A stretch of 64,000 bases of DNA from the NCBI GenBank assembly GCA_014706295.1, contig JACSVZ010000002.1, positions 135,642,682 through 135,706,681 of the forward strand. The letters are read 5' to 3'. Below the pieces are notes generated by a model. It was not told where the DNA came from and did not search any database. It saw only the letters and a list, made by a program, of their open reading frames with translations. Positions within the stretch are counted from its first letter, which is position 1; every line of letters starts with the position of its first letter. The position numbers and the translations under genes are program-made. Source of the DNA: Lycocorax pyrrhopterus obiensis. Taxonomy: Eukaryota > Chordata > Aves > Passeriformes > Paradisaeidae. Shown here in pieces: positions 1 to 13,086 of the stretch.

Positions 1-425
1 ACTCACTGCAGGACACAGCTGAGCTTGGCAGAGGAGTTTGCGGTGTCTCTGGGAGAATTTATGTAAGACATGATAAAAAACACTGCACAGCAAGGAAGAG
101 GACAAAGCGTGGCAAACAATCCTGCTAACACTGAGGCTGGAGAGGGAGGAGGAGGAGATGCTCCAGGTGCTCTAGCAGAGACTTCAGTGGAGCAGACATC
201 CACACTACAGACCATGGGGAATCCCAGGCTGGAGCAGGTAGATAAGTCCTAAAGGAAGCTGCGGCCTGGCAGTCCCCACATCGGAGCGGAGAAGCACTGC
301 AGCCCATGAAGAGGGGGCATGCTACAGCAGAGTAAAAGGTCTGAGGAGGAAGTAGCTGAAAGGAACTATTACAGACTAGCTGTAGACCCCACTCCCTCTG
401 TGTTGCTTGGGGGGAAGGGAAACCA
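1..425 (+). mobile_element. Partial ERVL-type LTR, cut by window start
   Basis: This GC-richer block reads like the internal part of the large avian ERVL-type LTR family found complete at 29098-30179 (there on the minus strand). Shared features are the phrases around 'gctccaggtgct', 'agcagacatccacac', 'ctgcggcc' and 'actccctctgtgttgc', in the same order as in the reverse complement of that LTR. The 5' part lies outside the window, and homology fades near 425 before the expected 3' terminus, so it is truncated at both visible ends. Open frames here (for example 70-252) are incidental LTR frames, not genes. The family assignment is from memory and from comparison within the window. Confidence 0.65.
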
Positions 426-3400
426 TGTTGTTGTGCCTTCATTTCTCACCACTGAACTCTGTTTTTAACTTGTTATAAACTAAATTTTCCCCATGGCAAA
501 CCTGTTTTGCTGTGATGGGAATTGTAAGGGATCTCCCTGTCTTTATCTTGGCCCACAAGCTTTTCCATCTAATTTCCAGCGAACTCCAATTGAAAAGGGC
601 ATTGAGAGTTGCAGGGTGCACATCTGGCAATCAGCCAAGGTCAACCTACCACAGTTATAAAATGTACTAAACAAAAAAATCTCAAAAACTCTGTAGAGTA
701 CTTAAAATGCCAACACTTGGATTTGAAAGAACATCTTAAAATGTTACTCTTCTTTAAATTCATAGAATGGCAAAACATTTTTCTGCTTTAATTTTTCTTA
801 AAGGTTTTCTAGAGAAATTCACAGAAAATGTGGTGCTCCTTGGATCCAGTCTTTCGGATCAAAGAATCCTTTCATCTGAACAGTAGTAACACCATTGATT
901 CTCTATTTTCTAAAGCTTCCTCCCTGAATCCACAAGCACTGTCAGCAGCTGGGGCTTGGATGTGGCAGGTGGGAGGGAGTTACAGGACGTGCTTACCCAG
1001 CCGAGCAGCCTCCTGTGGGCTTTAGTGTGTGCACGTGCTGTGACCTGATCTTAGTGTAAACTGAAACAACCATCCACCCCTTCAGATCTTTTTCAGTCAG
1101 TCCATTTTTATACTACTTTTAGAGATGGATTCAGGGCCAGAGGTGATCTCAAATCTCTCCTGTTCCTGTCTGAAATAAAAGACCTGTGAACTCTACCTAA
1201 AACCCTCCTAAGAAGTAGTCCATTGAAATAATCAGAGTAAGGGGGTGCTGAGTATATCACTAAAATAATGCCTAACAGGAGAGTGGCAGAACTGCCTTTT
1301 CTTTATCAACAGCAACTTCCCTTCAGTCCTTGGTCTTTGTTTGGTGCACATGCTAATTTCCAGGATGCCTTCCATGACAAGACACTATTCCCAAAGCAGC
1401 AAGCACCTTGAATACTTAGACAATAGCATCACAGCTAAAGGTGAACAGATACAAGCCAAAGAGACAGTTGTAACATGGTTCCTGGAAAAAACATCCCTGC
1501 TGCGATCACTCTACACATGCCTTTAGGGTCAAATTATTTATGGGAAATTTCTGTAAAGATTAGCAGAGAACACAAATCTCTCCTGAGACTTTTAACTCTT
1601 CATAAATTTTTATAATAAGAATTACATGCACAGCATTTTTGAACAAATAAAATCCTCTTTGAAAGGAAAATAGTATTTCTGTAAATCGATGCTGTTTCCT
1701 TGTTAAATCCTGAGGATTTTCCCATAAAGTTATCTGGCGTACAAGCAGAAGCTCTATACTATGGTAATAAATGGAAAAAGAACTTTATCTTCAGCTACTA
1801 GTCATATATACATATACATATAAATTCCATGTATCTATCTGATGTTACCACAGCACTAGCAGATCTGATAGTCTCAGTAGTTTGTATCTCTTACAGAAAT
1901 AATAAACTTTCAGTTCTGCAGAGAAAACCAGTACCTGCATAGAATATCAGCAGCATTGTGATGGCTCACTACACAATTTGAAAAAGCTTCAGTTTTCCCA
2001 CTTCATCAGGCTGCTTCCAACAATTGATCAGCACCACTTTCACCTTCTCTGAACAGATTTTTTTTTTTTAATCTATATTCTGTCAAGGATTGCAGTGATG
2101 GGAAAAATTGCTGAATGCATCTTGCTTGTGTTTGTTCTAGAAGATGGATCACTGAACTATTGCAAAGTGGAAAGGGTAAACAAGAGGTCTACATTGTCTA
2201 TGGGAAAAAACACAGCTTTTTATCTATATCAGTCATAGACGAAATTATTAACTAAGAAAAATAAAAAGTAGCTTTTGTTTTGAAAGGTTTCAAATGTAAT
2301 TTCGAGGGGATAAAATACTATACAGCAATGCAGAATCTAGATATTCCATCTACTGCCACCCTGTAGCAGAGATGCCAAACAAAAATTAAAAAATCTTTTT
2401 TGAATTGAGTCCTTTCAAACAAAATTCATATGAAGCTTGTGAGTGAAATTTGACTTTTGTCCCTGCTAATGGTGATATACATCATGTGTATATTATATTT
2501 TTTGTTCAAATTCAGCACTTCTGCCTTCATATTCTCTTATGCAAGATGAAAAATACAGATGAGTTTAAAAACTGTATTCTTTCCTCTGAAGGCTTTATTC
2601 CCTGAGATTTTTTCTTCCTTCGACAAAATACAACATTGTTTTCTCTGATTAAGTGTTTTATTATTTTTCTGACTGTTAAAAGTTATTTTGTACTGTGCCT
2701 TCATGGTACAAATGTAAGCATTCACATGGCCACTTCTGCTGTGGTCTACAAGTCCCATTAAGTGGTGGGAAGTGGATTCAGTGACCTCAAAGGGCAACTT
2801 CAGTCCTAGGGTTTTTTTATTTTTTTCCTTCCAGTTCTAAAAAACAAAACCAGAAAAAAAAAAGTTGAGGTAATGTAACTGTACATACGTTTTTGTTGAA
2901 AGTGGTAGCTGGCAGTCAGGTCAAGGAAGGAATTGGAAATGTCAGCTGACTGGTCTGAGGAGCCAACAGAGAGGGATGGGACTGGGAATATCCCTGCGTT
3001 GCAACAATGACAGAGCTGGGACTGAGCAGCAGTAACACAGCACCAGCAGGGCTTTAGGAAGGCAGGAAGAGAGTTAGAATCAGCGACGAGTTTAAAGGGC
3101 GTCACATTACCAGTCTCTGTCTGTGTTGCAGTATTGATCCATGCCTGCAATCCCTCACACACCCAGGGTACTTGCAAATAGCTGAGTTAGTTGCCCTTAT
3201 CATGGACCTGGATGCAGAGATTCCCTGTATAAACGCAGGATAGCTATGTTATGCTAAGAAATACAGCTGAAAAACAACCTTCTGAGTAGGAATAAGGTAT
3301 TGTTTCATCAGCATTCTGTACCACAGCAGCAGCTCAGAGCAGATGAAAACCAAACAGGGGAACAAAGAGGTTTAGAAGAGTAGATAAAAAGAGAGCAATG

Positions 3401-4851
3401 AAAGAAAAACATTGCACTTAATGCGCTCAGGGAAAGGTAGAGGGCAGGGGCAAAGCTGGAGGTTCTGCACTCATGGGATCTTCCTTCCAGCACCATATGT
3501 GTTACAGATGAGCAGATAATGTGGAGATCAACTTTTTTATTGATAGTGGATGAACAAACGGATCTTATTTCTGTCTCTGATACCTGGAGTACTATTATCA
3601 TTCTATAACCTGTGTACCAAAGTTTTCTTAAATGCTTATATTTCTTCTCAGTTTAAGGTATTTTTGGAAATGCGAACTTATAACTGGAACTCAGTCATTT
3701 CATTTGGACATAAGCATGTAACTGACAAAGAAACTACAGTACAGTAAGATTTGTGTTTAACTATGATGGCTATCACTCACAAATCTGACCAGTGAAAGGA
3801 CCTCCCTCATCTGAACTTTTGGCAGAAGCATGCAATGGAAAGGAAAATGTTCTATAAAGGAATGTTGATTTCTGGAAAAGGTTTTTGTGTCATATTTTAT
3901 GGGAAGGGAAAGATCACTTTTACAGGCCTTTTAAAAAAATATTTTAATTGAATTGCATAATTAAACAATTTGGGTTTCTATACGGAAGGAAGATGAGAAA
4001 AAACACTTGCCCTTCACAGGGAAAACTTTCTATATTAGACTTTATAATGTGTGTGACAGTGTTTTTTCCACTTGTCTGAACAGACTTGTGTGCACACAGC
4101 AGTTTGATATACATAGTCTGCAATATATGTCTTACCCTATTTTATTTAATGGGCAGTTAGGGTGTCTGTGGATATGATGGTAAAATCTGGAGATACCAAG
4201 TCTTTCAAGGAATCTCAGGCATCAATGAATGACTAGCACAAGTACCTCCATGAGAGAGTTTGAATACTGATCTTTCCTATGGTTTAGCCTTAAGAACAAC
4301 AACAAAGAGGGGTGTTCCAGTCTAAAAGGAGTCTGGAAACAGCAAAGTGCAGCAGAAAAGCAAGTTCATGGCACAGAAAGTGTGCCTTGGACCACAGGTT
4401 TTTGATTGCAATATCTTGGCATAGCACAGTCTCAGTAGCATTAGCAGTTTGTCATTAGCAGCCTGTAAAGAACTGAGCTCAGAATCTAGGTGCTCCCAAA
4501 GAAAATATTCAGCCCAGTTATCTAAAATGGCTGATGTATCTATCTGTCTATCTGGTAGGTTTGAAACACCGTGTATAGGACTTAACTGTACCTAATAATA
4601 ATAATAATAATAATAAAAATAACAATAATAATACCCATGTGAATGCCACAATTTCTTTTACAAATATTCAGCTTTATAAAGCATAAAAAGCAAAACAGTG
4701 GTCCATATACTCCTAAAAGATAATGCTAGAAGTTCTGAGGCAGACAATTATGGAATAACCTGTGGACAAGAGAAAAAAAAAAAAAAATTTTCATCCATAT
4801 ATGAAGACAGGTGGATTTTGTCCCTCTAGCGAAAGTTAGCCCTGCTCATGT
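426..4851. other. Unique AT-rich DNA, no gene seen
   Basis: I see no recognisable gene or repeat apart from the AAT microsatellite at 4594-4634 and short CATATA tracts near 1805. The longest frame is 123 codons on the minus strand (2806-3177). It has a lysine-rich low-complexity end and resembles no family I know, so it is treated as chance. Confidence 0.6.
4594..4634. repeat. (AAT)n microsatellite
   Basis: About nine uninterrupted AAT units are followed by an imperfect part (AAAATAACAATAATAATA). It is a simple trinucleotide repeat in unique DNA and likely length-polymorphic. Confidence 0.9.
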
Positions 4852-4921
4852 CAGGAAAATTGGACTAGATGACCTCTAAAGGTCCCTTCCAAATCAAACC
4901 AATACGTGATTCTGTGATTTT
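4852..4921 (+). mobile_element. CR1 LINE 3' tail
   Basis: The stretch carries the CR1 3' UTR signature: 'ttggactagatgacctc', then 'aaaggtcccttcc', then the terminal 'gtgattctgtgatt' octamer-type repeat. Only about 70 bp remain, which fits strong 5' truncation typical of CR1 retrotransposition. Orientation is plus because the ATTCTGTGATT tail is on the right. Confidence 0.8.
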
Positions 4922-6041
4922 ATAGATGATTCTATATCCTGTGTTGTCTATAGCACAAAAGAAGTGCCATTCTGCCTATGGATAGAGCACCACACAGGTC
5001 ACCACATATAGTTCAGAAATGTTGCTTAACTATTTCTCCCTTTCTGGTTTAATTTTAGTCATTATGTTCTACAAGTTAACCAAAACTGAGACTACAAAAT
5101 TTAACATCTTGAACACCAAGAACTTCCTAAGTAGCTAATCTAGATGTGTAAAAATATTTTTTAAAAAAATAAATTGCCTTTCATGATGCATTTAAGTTCC
5201 TACAAGCTTAATTGTTAAGCAAAAGTGTCATATGTCATACATTAATACAACATAGCATCTAGCTAAAATAAGTACAGATAGGAAGTGGTAGACCTTAACA
5301 AGGCAAAAATGTCCTCAAAATAATATGCAAGTATTACTTTAATTCTACCTAGAGGCCATAATACAATAATAAGAAAGAAAGAGGAGAGCTTGAAAGGGAA
5401 AGCAGCCAGCAGCTCTCAGACTTTGGTTTGCTATTATATATATCTCTTTTCCAGAAGACAGAAGATACTTCTAAATTACTTTTTTCTTCCCTCTAAAATC
5501 TCAGACATTGATTTTTGTCTCTTGAGTCTTTAAGGTCTTAATGATCTCTTATGGTTTTGACATCAAAACTTTCAAAAATTTAGATCTCTACATTCCTTAG
5601 GAGAAAATCTGGAAAGTCTGAAAATGTTTGGTAGGTTTTAAAGACAAAATATTGAAATTTTAAGAAATATAACATATGTTTCTTTGTTGTAACTTGAGTC
5701 TTACGCATACTGATTAATGTCTCAGTCCTCTGACTGTATCACAACGTAAATTCACAAATGAGTATGGCATAACCTGAATTTAACTTAACTCACCTATATC
5801 TAGGTGTCTGTACAGATGTCTATGTATAAACACACATTACATCTCCAATACAGCTAAGTCTGATGTTAATCCCACACACCGAGCCAGAGGGAATACGGTG
5901 AAATATGATTTATGCCCATGTGAGTAAATTCTCTTCCCCTCCAACTAAGAATGCCTTGTAAATATTTTCTTCTCGGCTGGTCCTTGGATCAGAGTCACAT
6001 GAAAAGAGGAGATTTCCACAACACTTGAAGTCTTATTTGTG
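4922..6041. other. Unique AT-rich DNA
   Basis: No gene, RNA gene or recognised repeat was seen. There are only short AT-rich tracts. Confidence 0.6.
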
Positions 6042-6330
6042 TGTCAGTGTCCCAGGAAAGCCAAGACCCTTGTGTCCAACCAGTGTGTCATTGTCCCACT
6101 ATGGGGACCCTACATTGAACAGTCCTTCTGGATCAGAGGGTGGTTTGACTGACTTAGGCAGGGACACACTCCAACAGCACAAAGGAGACCCCTCAGTGGG
6201 TTTTCCCACTTTATTTGAGTGTGTTACCTGCTGCCGGTGACTGCTTGTGCCCATGAAGGGTTCACACTAACAGTTTACGGAACAATACTCTTTATTTATA
6301 TAAAATTGTAACAGGTTAAGGTTTGAGGAT
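6042..6330 (-). mobile_element. LTR fragment, sister of 13087 copy
   Basis: The block begins 'tgtcagtgtcccaggaaagc' and is clearly paralogous to 13087-13345: both share 'agacccttgtg', 'ccaaccagt', 'tggggaccct', a 'cagtttac' block and 'gtaacaggttaagg'. A TTTATT at 6291-6296 reads AATAAA on the minus strand, so the LTR is in minus orientation and this is its R-U5 part. Homology with the sister copy stops near 6330. The U3 side may extend further right but I cannot place its end, and no target duplication is visible. Confidence 0.65.
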
Positions 6331-9300
6331 TGCCAGTGATCTGACTGCAAAAATGGATTCAAAGCAATATCTCTATTCCCCAATAAAAGTATTCAGCATA
6401 CATAGAGTATGGTTCTTACCCAACGGGCATCCCTTCGGGGGAGAAAACAGGTTCAGCCCATTGACTGGTCCCAGCAGCTGCGATGGAGCAGTCACCATCA
6501 ATATATGACAAAAGCAAAACAGAATAACTGCTTGCCTTTTATACGGTAGCTTTTTTAACATAATACCACTGCAGGAGTTAGTTCTCTGGGACCAGGTTAA
6601 ATTCATGCTTAAATGATAACATTTCTAAATACTGCAAGTTTTACTTCCTAGCTCCACAGAAGGAGATGGCAGAAGAATATGACAGTGTCTTTCTCTCAGA
6701 TTGCTTTACATTTTATGTCACACGGTTGACACCACGTTTTGTGTCCATATGTGTTACAAATACTTGTTACCATCAGGGAAAACCAGTTTTATTTCCATAA
6801 TCTGCAGTCAGTATGTCTTTGTGAACACACTCTTCTGCCCACTTCCCTGAAGTGCTGTGTTGCATCTTTATCCTATGGTGGTCATCCAGGTTCTCTGACT
6901 TATTGCCAGTCCAGGCATTTGTTTAGGGGCTTCTCCTTGCAGTCTGTGTCATTCTCCCACGTCAACACTCTGCCTGCACCTCTCCTTTTTCTCAGCTGCT
7001 TCTATCATATTTGCTAGTCAGAGTCTTGATGTCCAACCAAGTCCAACTTTTCTTTCCTTTTGTTGTCATTTCTGTTTCATGCAGTTACAGCTCTCTTTCC
7101 CTCTGAGTCTTAGCTCTACGATGCCACTTTCAGCAGATTTCATGTCCCACCTTTTATTTTAACTCCCATACTTTGAATTACCACCCTCTGTTTTTCTCCA
7201 CTATAAGTGATCACGAACAACACAGGAAGGACAGGGTCCCAGAGCCATATTTTACCTCCAAAGAACATGATGGAAGATCTTTCAGCAAAGCTCTTCAGTG
7301 TTTTTTACTTTTAGTGGCTTCCTGTCAGGTTGTTTGTAATGGATAAGGCATGCCTTGGGCTTCTGTTCAGTAACAGAAATGGAAAGAAATTCAAATATGA
7401 TGCTAAAGAAGAGATTTTACTAGATGCTCTAATTAAGTTTTTCTTATCAAGAGCACATTGTGACTATTCAGATATGTCTGAAGTGAGCAAAAAGACTAGT
7501 TTTTGCAGGTTCATGAGTATACACAAGAACAGCCAAACCATCAAAACTAAGGGTTGCACAAACATTATCATCTAAGTTATCCCATTAATATTTTTCTTCC
7601 TTATTTTACCTCATTATATCAAATAAAAAACTCTTGACTGAAATAAAAAATTAGGAAAATCAATCAAAAATATTAACAGGGATGTTGTAACAATAACTAG
7701 TGTTTTTATCCAGTGCAAACTGATGCAACCCCCACTACCTTCTCCAAAATCTTTCCTTGTACAGTAAGGAATTCTTTATCTGATTTCCTTGAAAGTTGTT
7801 ATGAGCTTAGCTGTAAGTTACTTGCATTTGGTTCTTCTTATTTCTTCTTCTATTTTTCTCTCCTAAAATAATTAAATTTTCAAAGTATTTTCTTAATCAA
7901 TACAGATATTAATAAGGAAAAAGAAAGAAATAAGATTAAGTTGTTGTGCTTTTTCATCTTAACAAGTACTTGTTTTGATAAATAAATCACCCTAATAATT
8001 TTTTTCCAGTATATTTTTAAATTAAATATCAATATAATTTCAGATTATAGAAAAGGTACCTTAACAAAATGGAAGTATATCAAAGAAAAAAGACAACCAG
8101 GAAGTGACAAAGCAACAAAATTAACCAACGTAAAATACAGAGAAGTGCCATCAATTTAGAGGTTATGGTTTGAATCCTTTCTTTCATTAAAAATACAAGT
8201 TTTGATACAATCTGTAGGAGACAGTTGTCCCGATTGACTTCAGTTGTAGCCTTTACATTTTCTTTAGGTGCAACAGGATTCAGGTAATGCTAAAATTAAA
8301 TATTTATCTGTATATCTATATATAAAAATCCATCATAAGGACATTTTGCTTATTACAGGAATGGCTCTTATTTTGAGTGTGACCCAGGGCAGCGTGACCC
8401 TAAATTGACACACTGTACTTTTCCACTATTTGACTATATATAGAAGATTATTGGTTTCCTGGTTTGAGAATCTGTTGGGCTTTGAAGAAATACAAGTGTG
8501 ATAAACTGCATATATTACCATCAAAGCTCCTCTTAAATGTCATTATTTTTCCATTTTGAACGCCTCTTTGTTTTTTCTCTTTGCATAACAGAAAATTATA
8601 AAATTGAGAAAAAATTAAGAAAAGAAATTTGAGAAAAAAAGGAATTATTTCTCATAGTACTAAAAATCCCAAACCTCCAATGCTATCTGAGCTTTCTAAA
8701 TATTATAATATTTTAGTACTGGCATGAGAAAGGCTATGTAGTTTCAGTTCTTATGTGCCTATCAGTCTAAGTTAAATACCGTGAAAAATGCTAATTTTGA
8801 ACTGAAGGACAAGCAAGCAACAAGACTCACTCTGTTATTCTTACCAGACTTCACATCTATCAAATAAAATGTAATTTGATATTCCAAGAAGCAGATCTTG
8901 AAAATGGTGTACAGGGAGCTACACAAACAAATCTCTTTAATGTAAATGTGACTTGAGCACATAACCTCCCAAGAGGGATTTATGAAAGGTACCCCTCATC
9001 ATCTCTAAATGTATTTGAGTCAAAAGGCAGTCCTGGAAGGATAGAAAAACTTTTTTGTTATGCTAATTAAAAACACTAGCTCTAGTAGGTTTTTTTGAGC
9101 CACTAATATAAAAAAATGAGAGAAAAACAGAAAGAATGAGGGAAGGAAGCAAAAATTTTGTGAGGATAAGGAAAGGTGTTTTGTAACTCTCCAATAAAGT
9201 AATGACCTGCATATAACCAGTCTTGAAAATATATTTTTATTATTGTAAGTTAGCACTAGCTTGTGCTGTAATTTTTTCTGTGTATGAAAAAATCTTTAAA

Positions 9301-9793
9301 ATTTTTAGATGCTGTCTCGTCAATTTTATGTAAAGGTTACTTAAAATACAGACTTGATATGTTTAGAGCAGGTAAGTCTGATTTTATTCTGCACATTTCA
9401 GGATGGAGAAGATCATCTGCACTCAATTACTCATGGAGAGTCCAAAACTTCTGAAAGTCAATATCTGCTGTTGCAGATTGAGAGCAGCACACTATTGCTG
9501 TGGCTTCTGTTCCAGGACACTGTTTATAAATAAGCAAATTAAATAGTGAGGCGTATTAGAGATTAAGATGAAGAAGTCATTCCATATTGAAAAAGAAAAC
9601 AGATTTTAGAAAAGTATTTCAGAATAAATGACATTCAGGAATGATAAATACTCAAATCAGACTATAGACTATGATAATAAAGGTGTAGATAGTAAAAATA
9701 AAAAAGGAAGAAAATGCAAAATCCATCACAGACATGACTTGTTCAGGCTAGTGGAGTAAAACATAATTAGAAACTGGAAGAACATGACTGCTT
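6331..9793. other. Possible U3 remainder then unique AT-rich DNA
   Basis: The first 200 bases or so may be U3 of the LTR at 6042, since they are GC-richer than the surroundings. Beyond that I see AT-rich sequence with no gene. Frames up to 92 codons (6739-7017) show no recognisable domain. Confidence 0.5.
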
Positions 9794-9893
9794 ATGGTAG
9801 TTGAATGGAGAGCAATGGACATTATTTATTTTTATTTTAGGGACGTTTTAGTCTCCCAAAACATCCTTCTAGACAACCTGATGAAGTATAGAT
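9794..9893 (+). mobile_element. CR1 LINE RT fragment, left half
   Basis: The translated frame starting at 9794 runs through MDIIYFYFRDVLVSQNILL and on to DNLMKY, which matches the CR1 ORF2 reverse-transcriptase stretch (family pattern: aliphatic-D-F..AFD-VSHNILL-KL-KYG). The element is a decayed pseudogene. It breaks off at the ATAGAT target duplication (9888-9893) of the LTR at 9894 and resumes at 10523. Confidence 0.85.
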
Positions 9894-10522
9894 TATCGCT
9901 AACCCGGGCTCCACGGCTTCTGTGTCGGAGCACAAGGTGCTGGGATCTTCCAAAAGCATCTCGTAAGCCGCTCGGCAGCACCAGCCACACACTCACACAC
10001 GCATGCACACACAAACACACAGACAGCCTCAGTAATATGGATCGATGGCAAAGAGGCAGGAAGGGTCTCCACTTAGAGTTCCACGGACGGAGGTTTACTG
10101 CATCTGCACCATGAAGGAGTCAAGAGGCAAAGACAAGAAAAAATGGAGGGTCCAGGTTTAAGTACGGGAGCGGGGCAAGCACCAGAGACCAATGATCTGA
10201 GGGCATGGGGGCGGTACAAAGGCAGGACTAGGCAATAGGAGCCAATGGGGAAGCTCTGGGGGGGTGGCGAGGGGCAAAGGCCAATGTGGGGAACCTGGAG
10301 TGGAGAACTTTCTAGGACATGAAATAGATAAGGTAGCAAGGGGGCGGGGCAGCCAACGGCCAACCAGGGACGCAGAACTGGGGTAAATTAACATAGCAAC
10401 ACAAAGCATTCTGGGAGGGGCTTCTCTTCTCACCTTAACCTGACGGAAGTCTCTGGTACTAGGGACTGTCTTATGTGAGAACTTTCTTTGTCCCTTATAC
10501 CACAGGCTAACAGGCCACCACA
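9894..10522 (-). mobile_element. Solo LTR (6-bp TSD) nested in CR1
   Basis: This 629-bp insertion splits a CR1. It is flanked by the perfect 6-bp direct repeat ATAGAT at 9888-9893 and 10523-10528. Removing the insert and one ATAGAT restores continuous CR1 ('gaagtatagattagataag'). A 6-bp duplication is typical of alpha-/betaretrovirus-like (ERVK-type) integration. The right end is CA, so on the minus strand the LTR starts TG as expected. The left end is TA where TG is expected, a point decay of the 3' CA. TTTACT at 10094-10099 reads AGTAAA on the minus strand, a possible polyadenylation signal. It contains a CA-rich tract near 9988-10020. No internal retroviral genes are present, so it is a solo LTR from LTR-LTR recombination. 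Confidence 0.9.
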
Positions 10523-11060
10523 ATAGATTAGATAAGAAGACAGCGAAGCAGATTGAAAAATGTCTGAAATTTCAGGCTTAAGTAACAGTGATGAGTGCCA
10601 TGAAGTCCAGTTTGAGGGCAGTCCAAAATAGTCTACCGCAGGGTTCAATATTGGTACCAGTAACGCTCACTATATTCATCAATGGCCTGCTTGATGGGAC
10701 AGGGCATAAACAGCAAGTTCTCAGAGGATATAAAGCTAGGAAGAGTGACTGATACATCAGAGGGTTGTCTCTCAGTTCAGAGGGACCTCAACAGGGCTGA
10801 GAGGAAATATCTGTATTCAGCAAAAGAAAATGCTAAGTCTTGCACCTAGGAGGAACAACCCCATGCACCAGTACATGTTGAGAGCAGAACAGCTGGAAAA
10901 CAGCTTTACAGAAAATGGCCTGAGAATCCTGGAGGGGAACAGGTTGGCCTTGAATCAGTAATGTGTTCTTGCAACAAAGAACGTTAATGGTGTTCTGGGC
11001 TGGTGGCTATTGCCTGCAGGTTGAGGGAGATGATCTGTTCCCTCTGCTGAGTTCTATTCA
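10523..11060 (+). mobile_element. CR1 LINE RT fragment, right half
   Basis: This continues the CR1 interrupted at 9893. The frame near 10600-10710 gives LPQGSILVPVTLTIFINGL, matching the CR1 RT motif PQGS(I/V)LGP-LF-IFINDL. It is followed by CR1 landmarks at DNA level: 'gaggaacaaccccatgcacc' and 'ggtgttctgggctg'. Stops and frame changes make it non-functional. Similarity fades between 11060 and 11110. The 3' UTR is missing, so the copy is 3'-truncated or too diverged to follow. Confidence 0.85.
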
Positions 11061-13086
11061 AACTGCTTTCAAAAGAGAGTCTCAGCTTTGGGTTCAGTTT
11101 CATTGTGTAGGAGAGGGGCAGTGGGAGAATCCTGCCAATATATATAAATGCATTATTGGGGAAGCAAAGAAGAGGAAGCTGCTCCTTCTTGGTGGTATCC
11201 AGTGAAAGAACAAGAAAAAGTAGGCTGCCACAGGTTGAAATACTATCAGTTTAAGATTATCACAGGGGTGTGTGACGTATATGAACTTCTGCCTTATGCA
11301 TTTAAGTTTTCTAACAGAAAAACACTGATTACAGGTCAGGGAATGATGGTCTAATCTGTCCGGCATTTCAGCAGGGTAGATAACTTAAATAGGAAGAAGA
11401 ACTTTTTTTACCATTAAAAGTTTGATAAGGGGAGAAAGGAAGTAATAGAAGTGAGGGAAGAGAAGGAATACCTTTGCTTCTTATGGATGTAAGAGAAAAC
11501 TAATAAGAAATACCAAGCTTCAGACTTACAAAGCCACTATAACATTCCCATGAAAAAAAGAGATGAAGTTACTTGCAACAAAACAAGCAAACAAATTCAA
11601 CTCATATACTCAGTCTGAGCAGATGCTACAAGTAATGCATGTATTTTTAGCAAAGATCTAACACTACATGTGGACCAGTGAAGGAAGGAACTTTATGAAC
11701 TGCTTTTTCTTAAGTTACTGTCGTATGGTAAATTCTTGATTAAAAAGATAGCTAAGAGGAAATATTCTTGCATATCCTCACTAGGAATTAGAGAATGGTA
11801 TGTTTGCTTCTGGATCATTTTCATGTTGCTAAGTCTCACTCTTTCCAAGCACATGCTGTTAATTCATGTGTATGTCCATGCACATCCTTGTGAGTTTGTA
11901 TTCAATACTGTAAAATTGTTTTTATTTAGGCTACAGCCTTTTCTTCACTAGCACACATTTACGCTGTGGGCACCCCTGAACAGGACTGATGTTTTTTTTC
12001 CTCCAAAAAATCCTGGATGTTAAATCCACTACACAATCTTACCAGCCTAAGAAGATGGAGACAGAAATAGTGAGTCAGTCCATGGAGGTACAACATAGTT
12101 GTAGCTTGCATTGGAAGAAATAGATGAATACAAAGCCTTGATATTTTCTCTGAAAAAATTGCGATAATGTCACAGATAATTTGGAAAAACTTTCATCGGC
12201 TCCAGTATTCCTTATTTTTAATTAATTGGTGGCAGCTGTAATAAATTATTGCATGCCAGCTGAATTTTATATAGTCTAATTGGAAAACTGTTTTAAATGG
12301 GACTCATCTTCAAAATCAGAGGTGGCATTCACTATACCACAGCATAAATGTCAGCTGGCCTGTAATTTAATATAATCACATTCAAATAAAGTTTCTCAAT
12401 GGATGAGATAAAGTAAAGTGAATGATGATGTCTTTATCTATCATAAACATATGTTCTTATTTAAGTTATGTACAGTCTGGTAGAGTAGTTTGAAATATCA
12501 AGCAGGCCAATGAAATAAGACTTTGAAGATTAAGAATGAAATAAATAAGTAACGAAAATTGCTGTGCTTCATTGTTCCTGTGATTGGATTTTCTCATTTG
12601 AAATGTCAGGAGATAAAACCATTTTCCTTATTTAGAATGTGCACCACTTAATTAAATTGTACTGTATTGTAGGATCAAAACCCATCACTATTTCATTTCT
12701 AGAAATTGTATTTGGATTATAAGCAAGATAGAAAAGAAAATATTGCAACTTCCTTTCGGATTTAATGAACTGTCTTCCTGAAAGCCTCAGTCTTACTTTT
12801 AATTGAAAAGTAGCAAACATAGTACAGTAACTGTCAGCAAAGAATATGCATAGACTGATGCTATACCTATGTTTGAATCCCTGAATATATCAAAAATTAC
12901 AGTTGAAAAGCATTCAAAGCTGTATTTCTGAATATCAGCAAATTCATTCTGAATTAATTTTTAAAAAATAGTTTCAGTTTTATTCAACTGAAAACAGTAT
13001 TTTCATTCATTTATTAAGCTATCATGTGTGAGACACCATCTGTCACGTGAAAAATGGAGATTTACTCAAACTCTCAGTGCTTGATT
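11061..13086. other. Unique AT-rich DNA with a possible regulatory block
   Basis: No gene or clear repeat was seen. The part at 12161-12440 is singled out separately because of its unusual motif content. Confidence 0.55.
12161..12440. other. Candidate conserved non-coding block
   Basis: The region is rich in homeodomain-core motifs (TTAATTAATTGG, CTAATTGG, TAATTTAATATAATC) alternating with CAGCTG-type E-box cores ('ggcagctgtaat', 'gccagctgaatt', 'gtcagctggcc'). The combination of TAAT cores and repeated CAGCTG/CAGCTGG sites without coding potential is typical of developmental enhancers. This is inference from motif texture only; conservation cannot be assessed here. Confidence 0.2.

Noticed and set aside
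2806..3177. 123-codon minus-strand frame as a small gene
   Set aside because: There is no recognised domain, the end is low-complexity, and frames of this length are expected by chance in 64 kb on six frames.
9985..10025. CA-rich tract as an independent microsatellite
   Set aside because: It is imperfect and lies inside the 9894-10522 LTR, so it is counted as part of that element.
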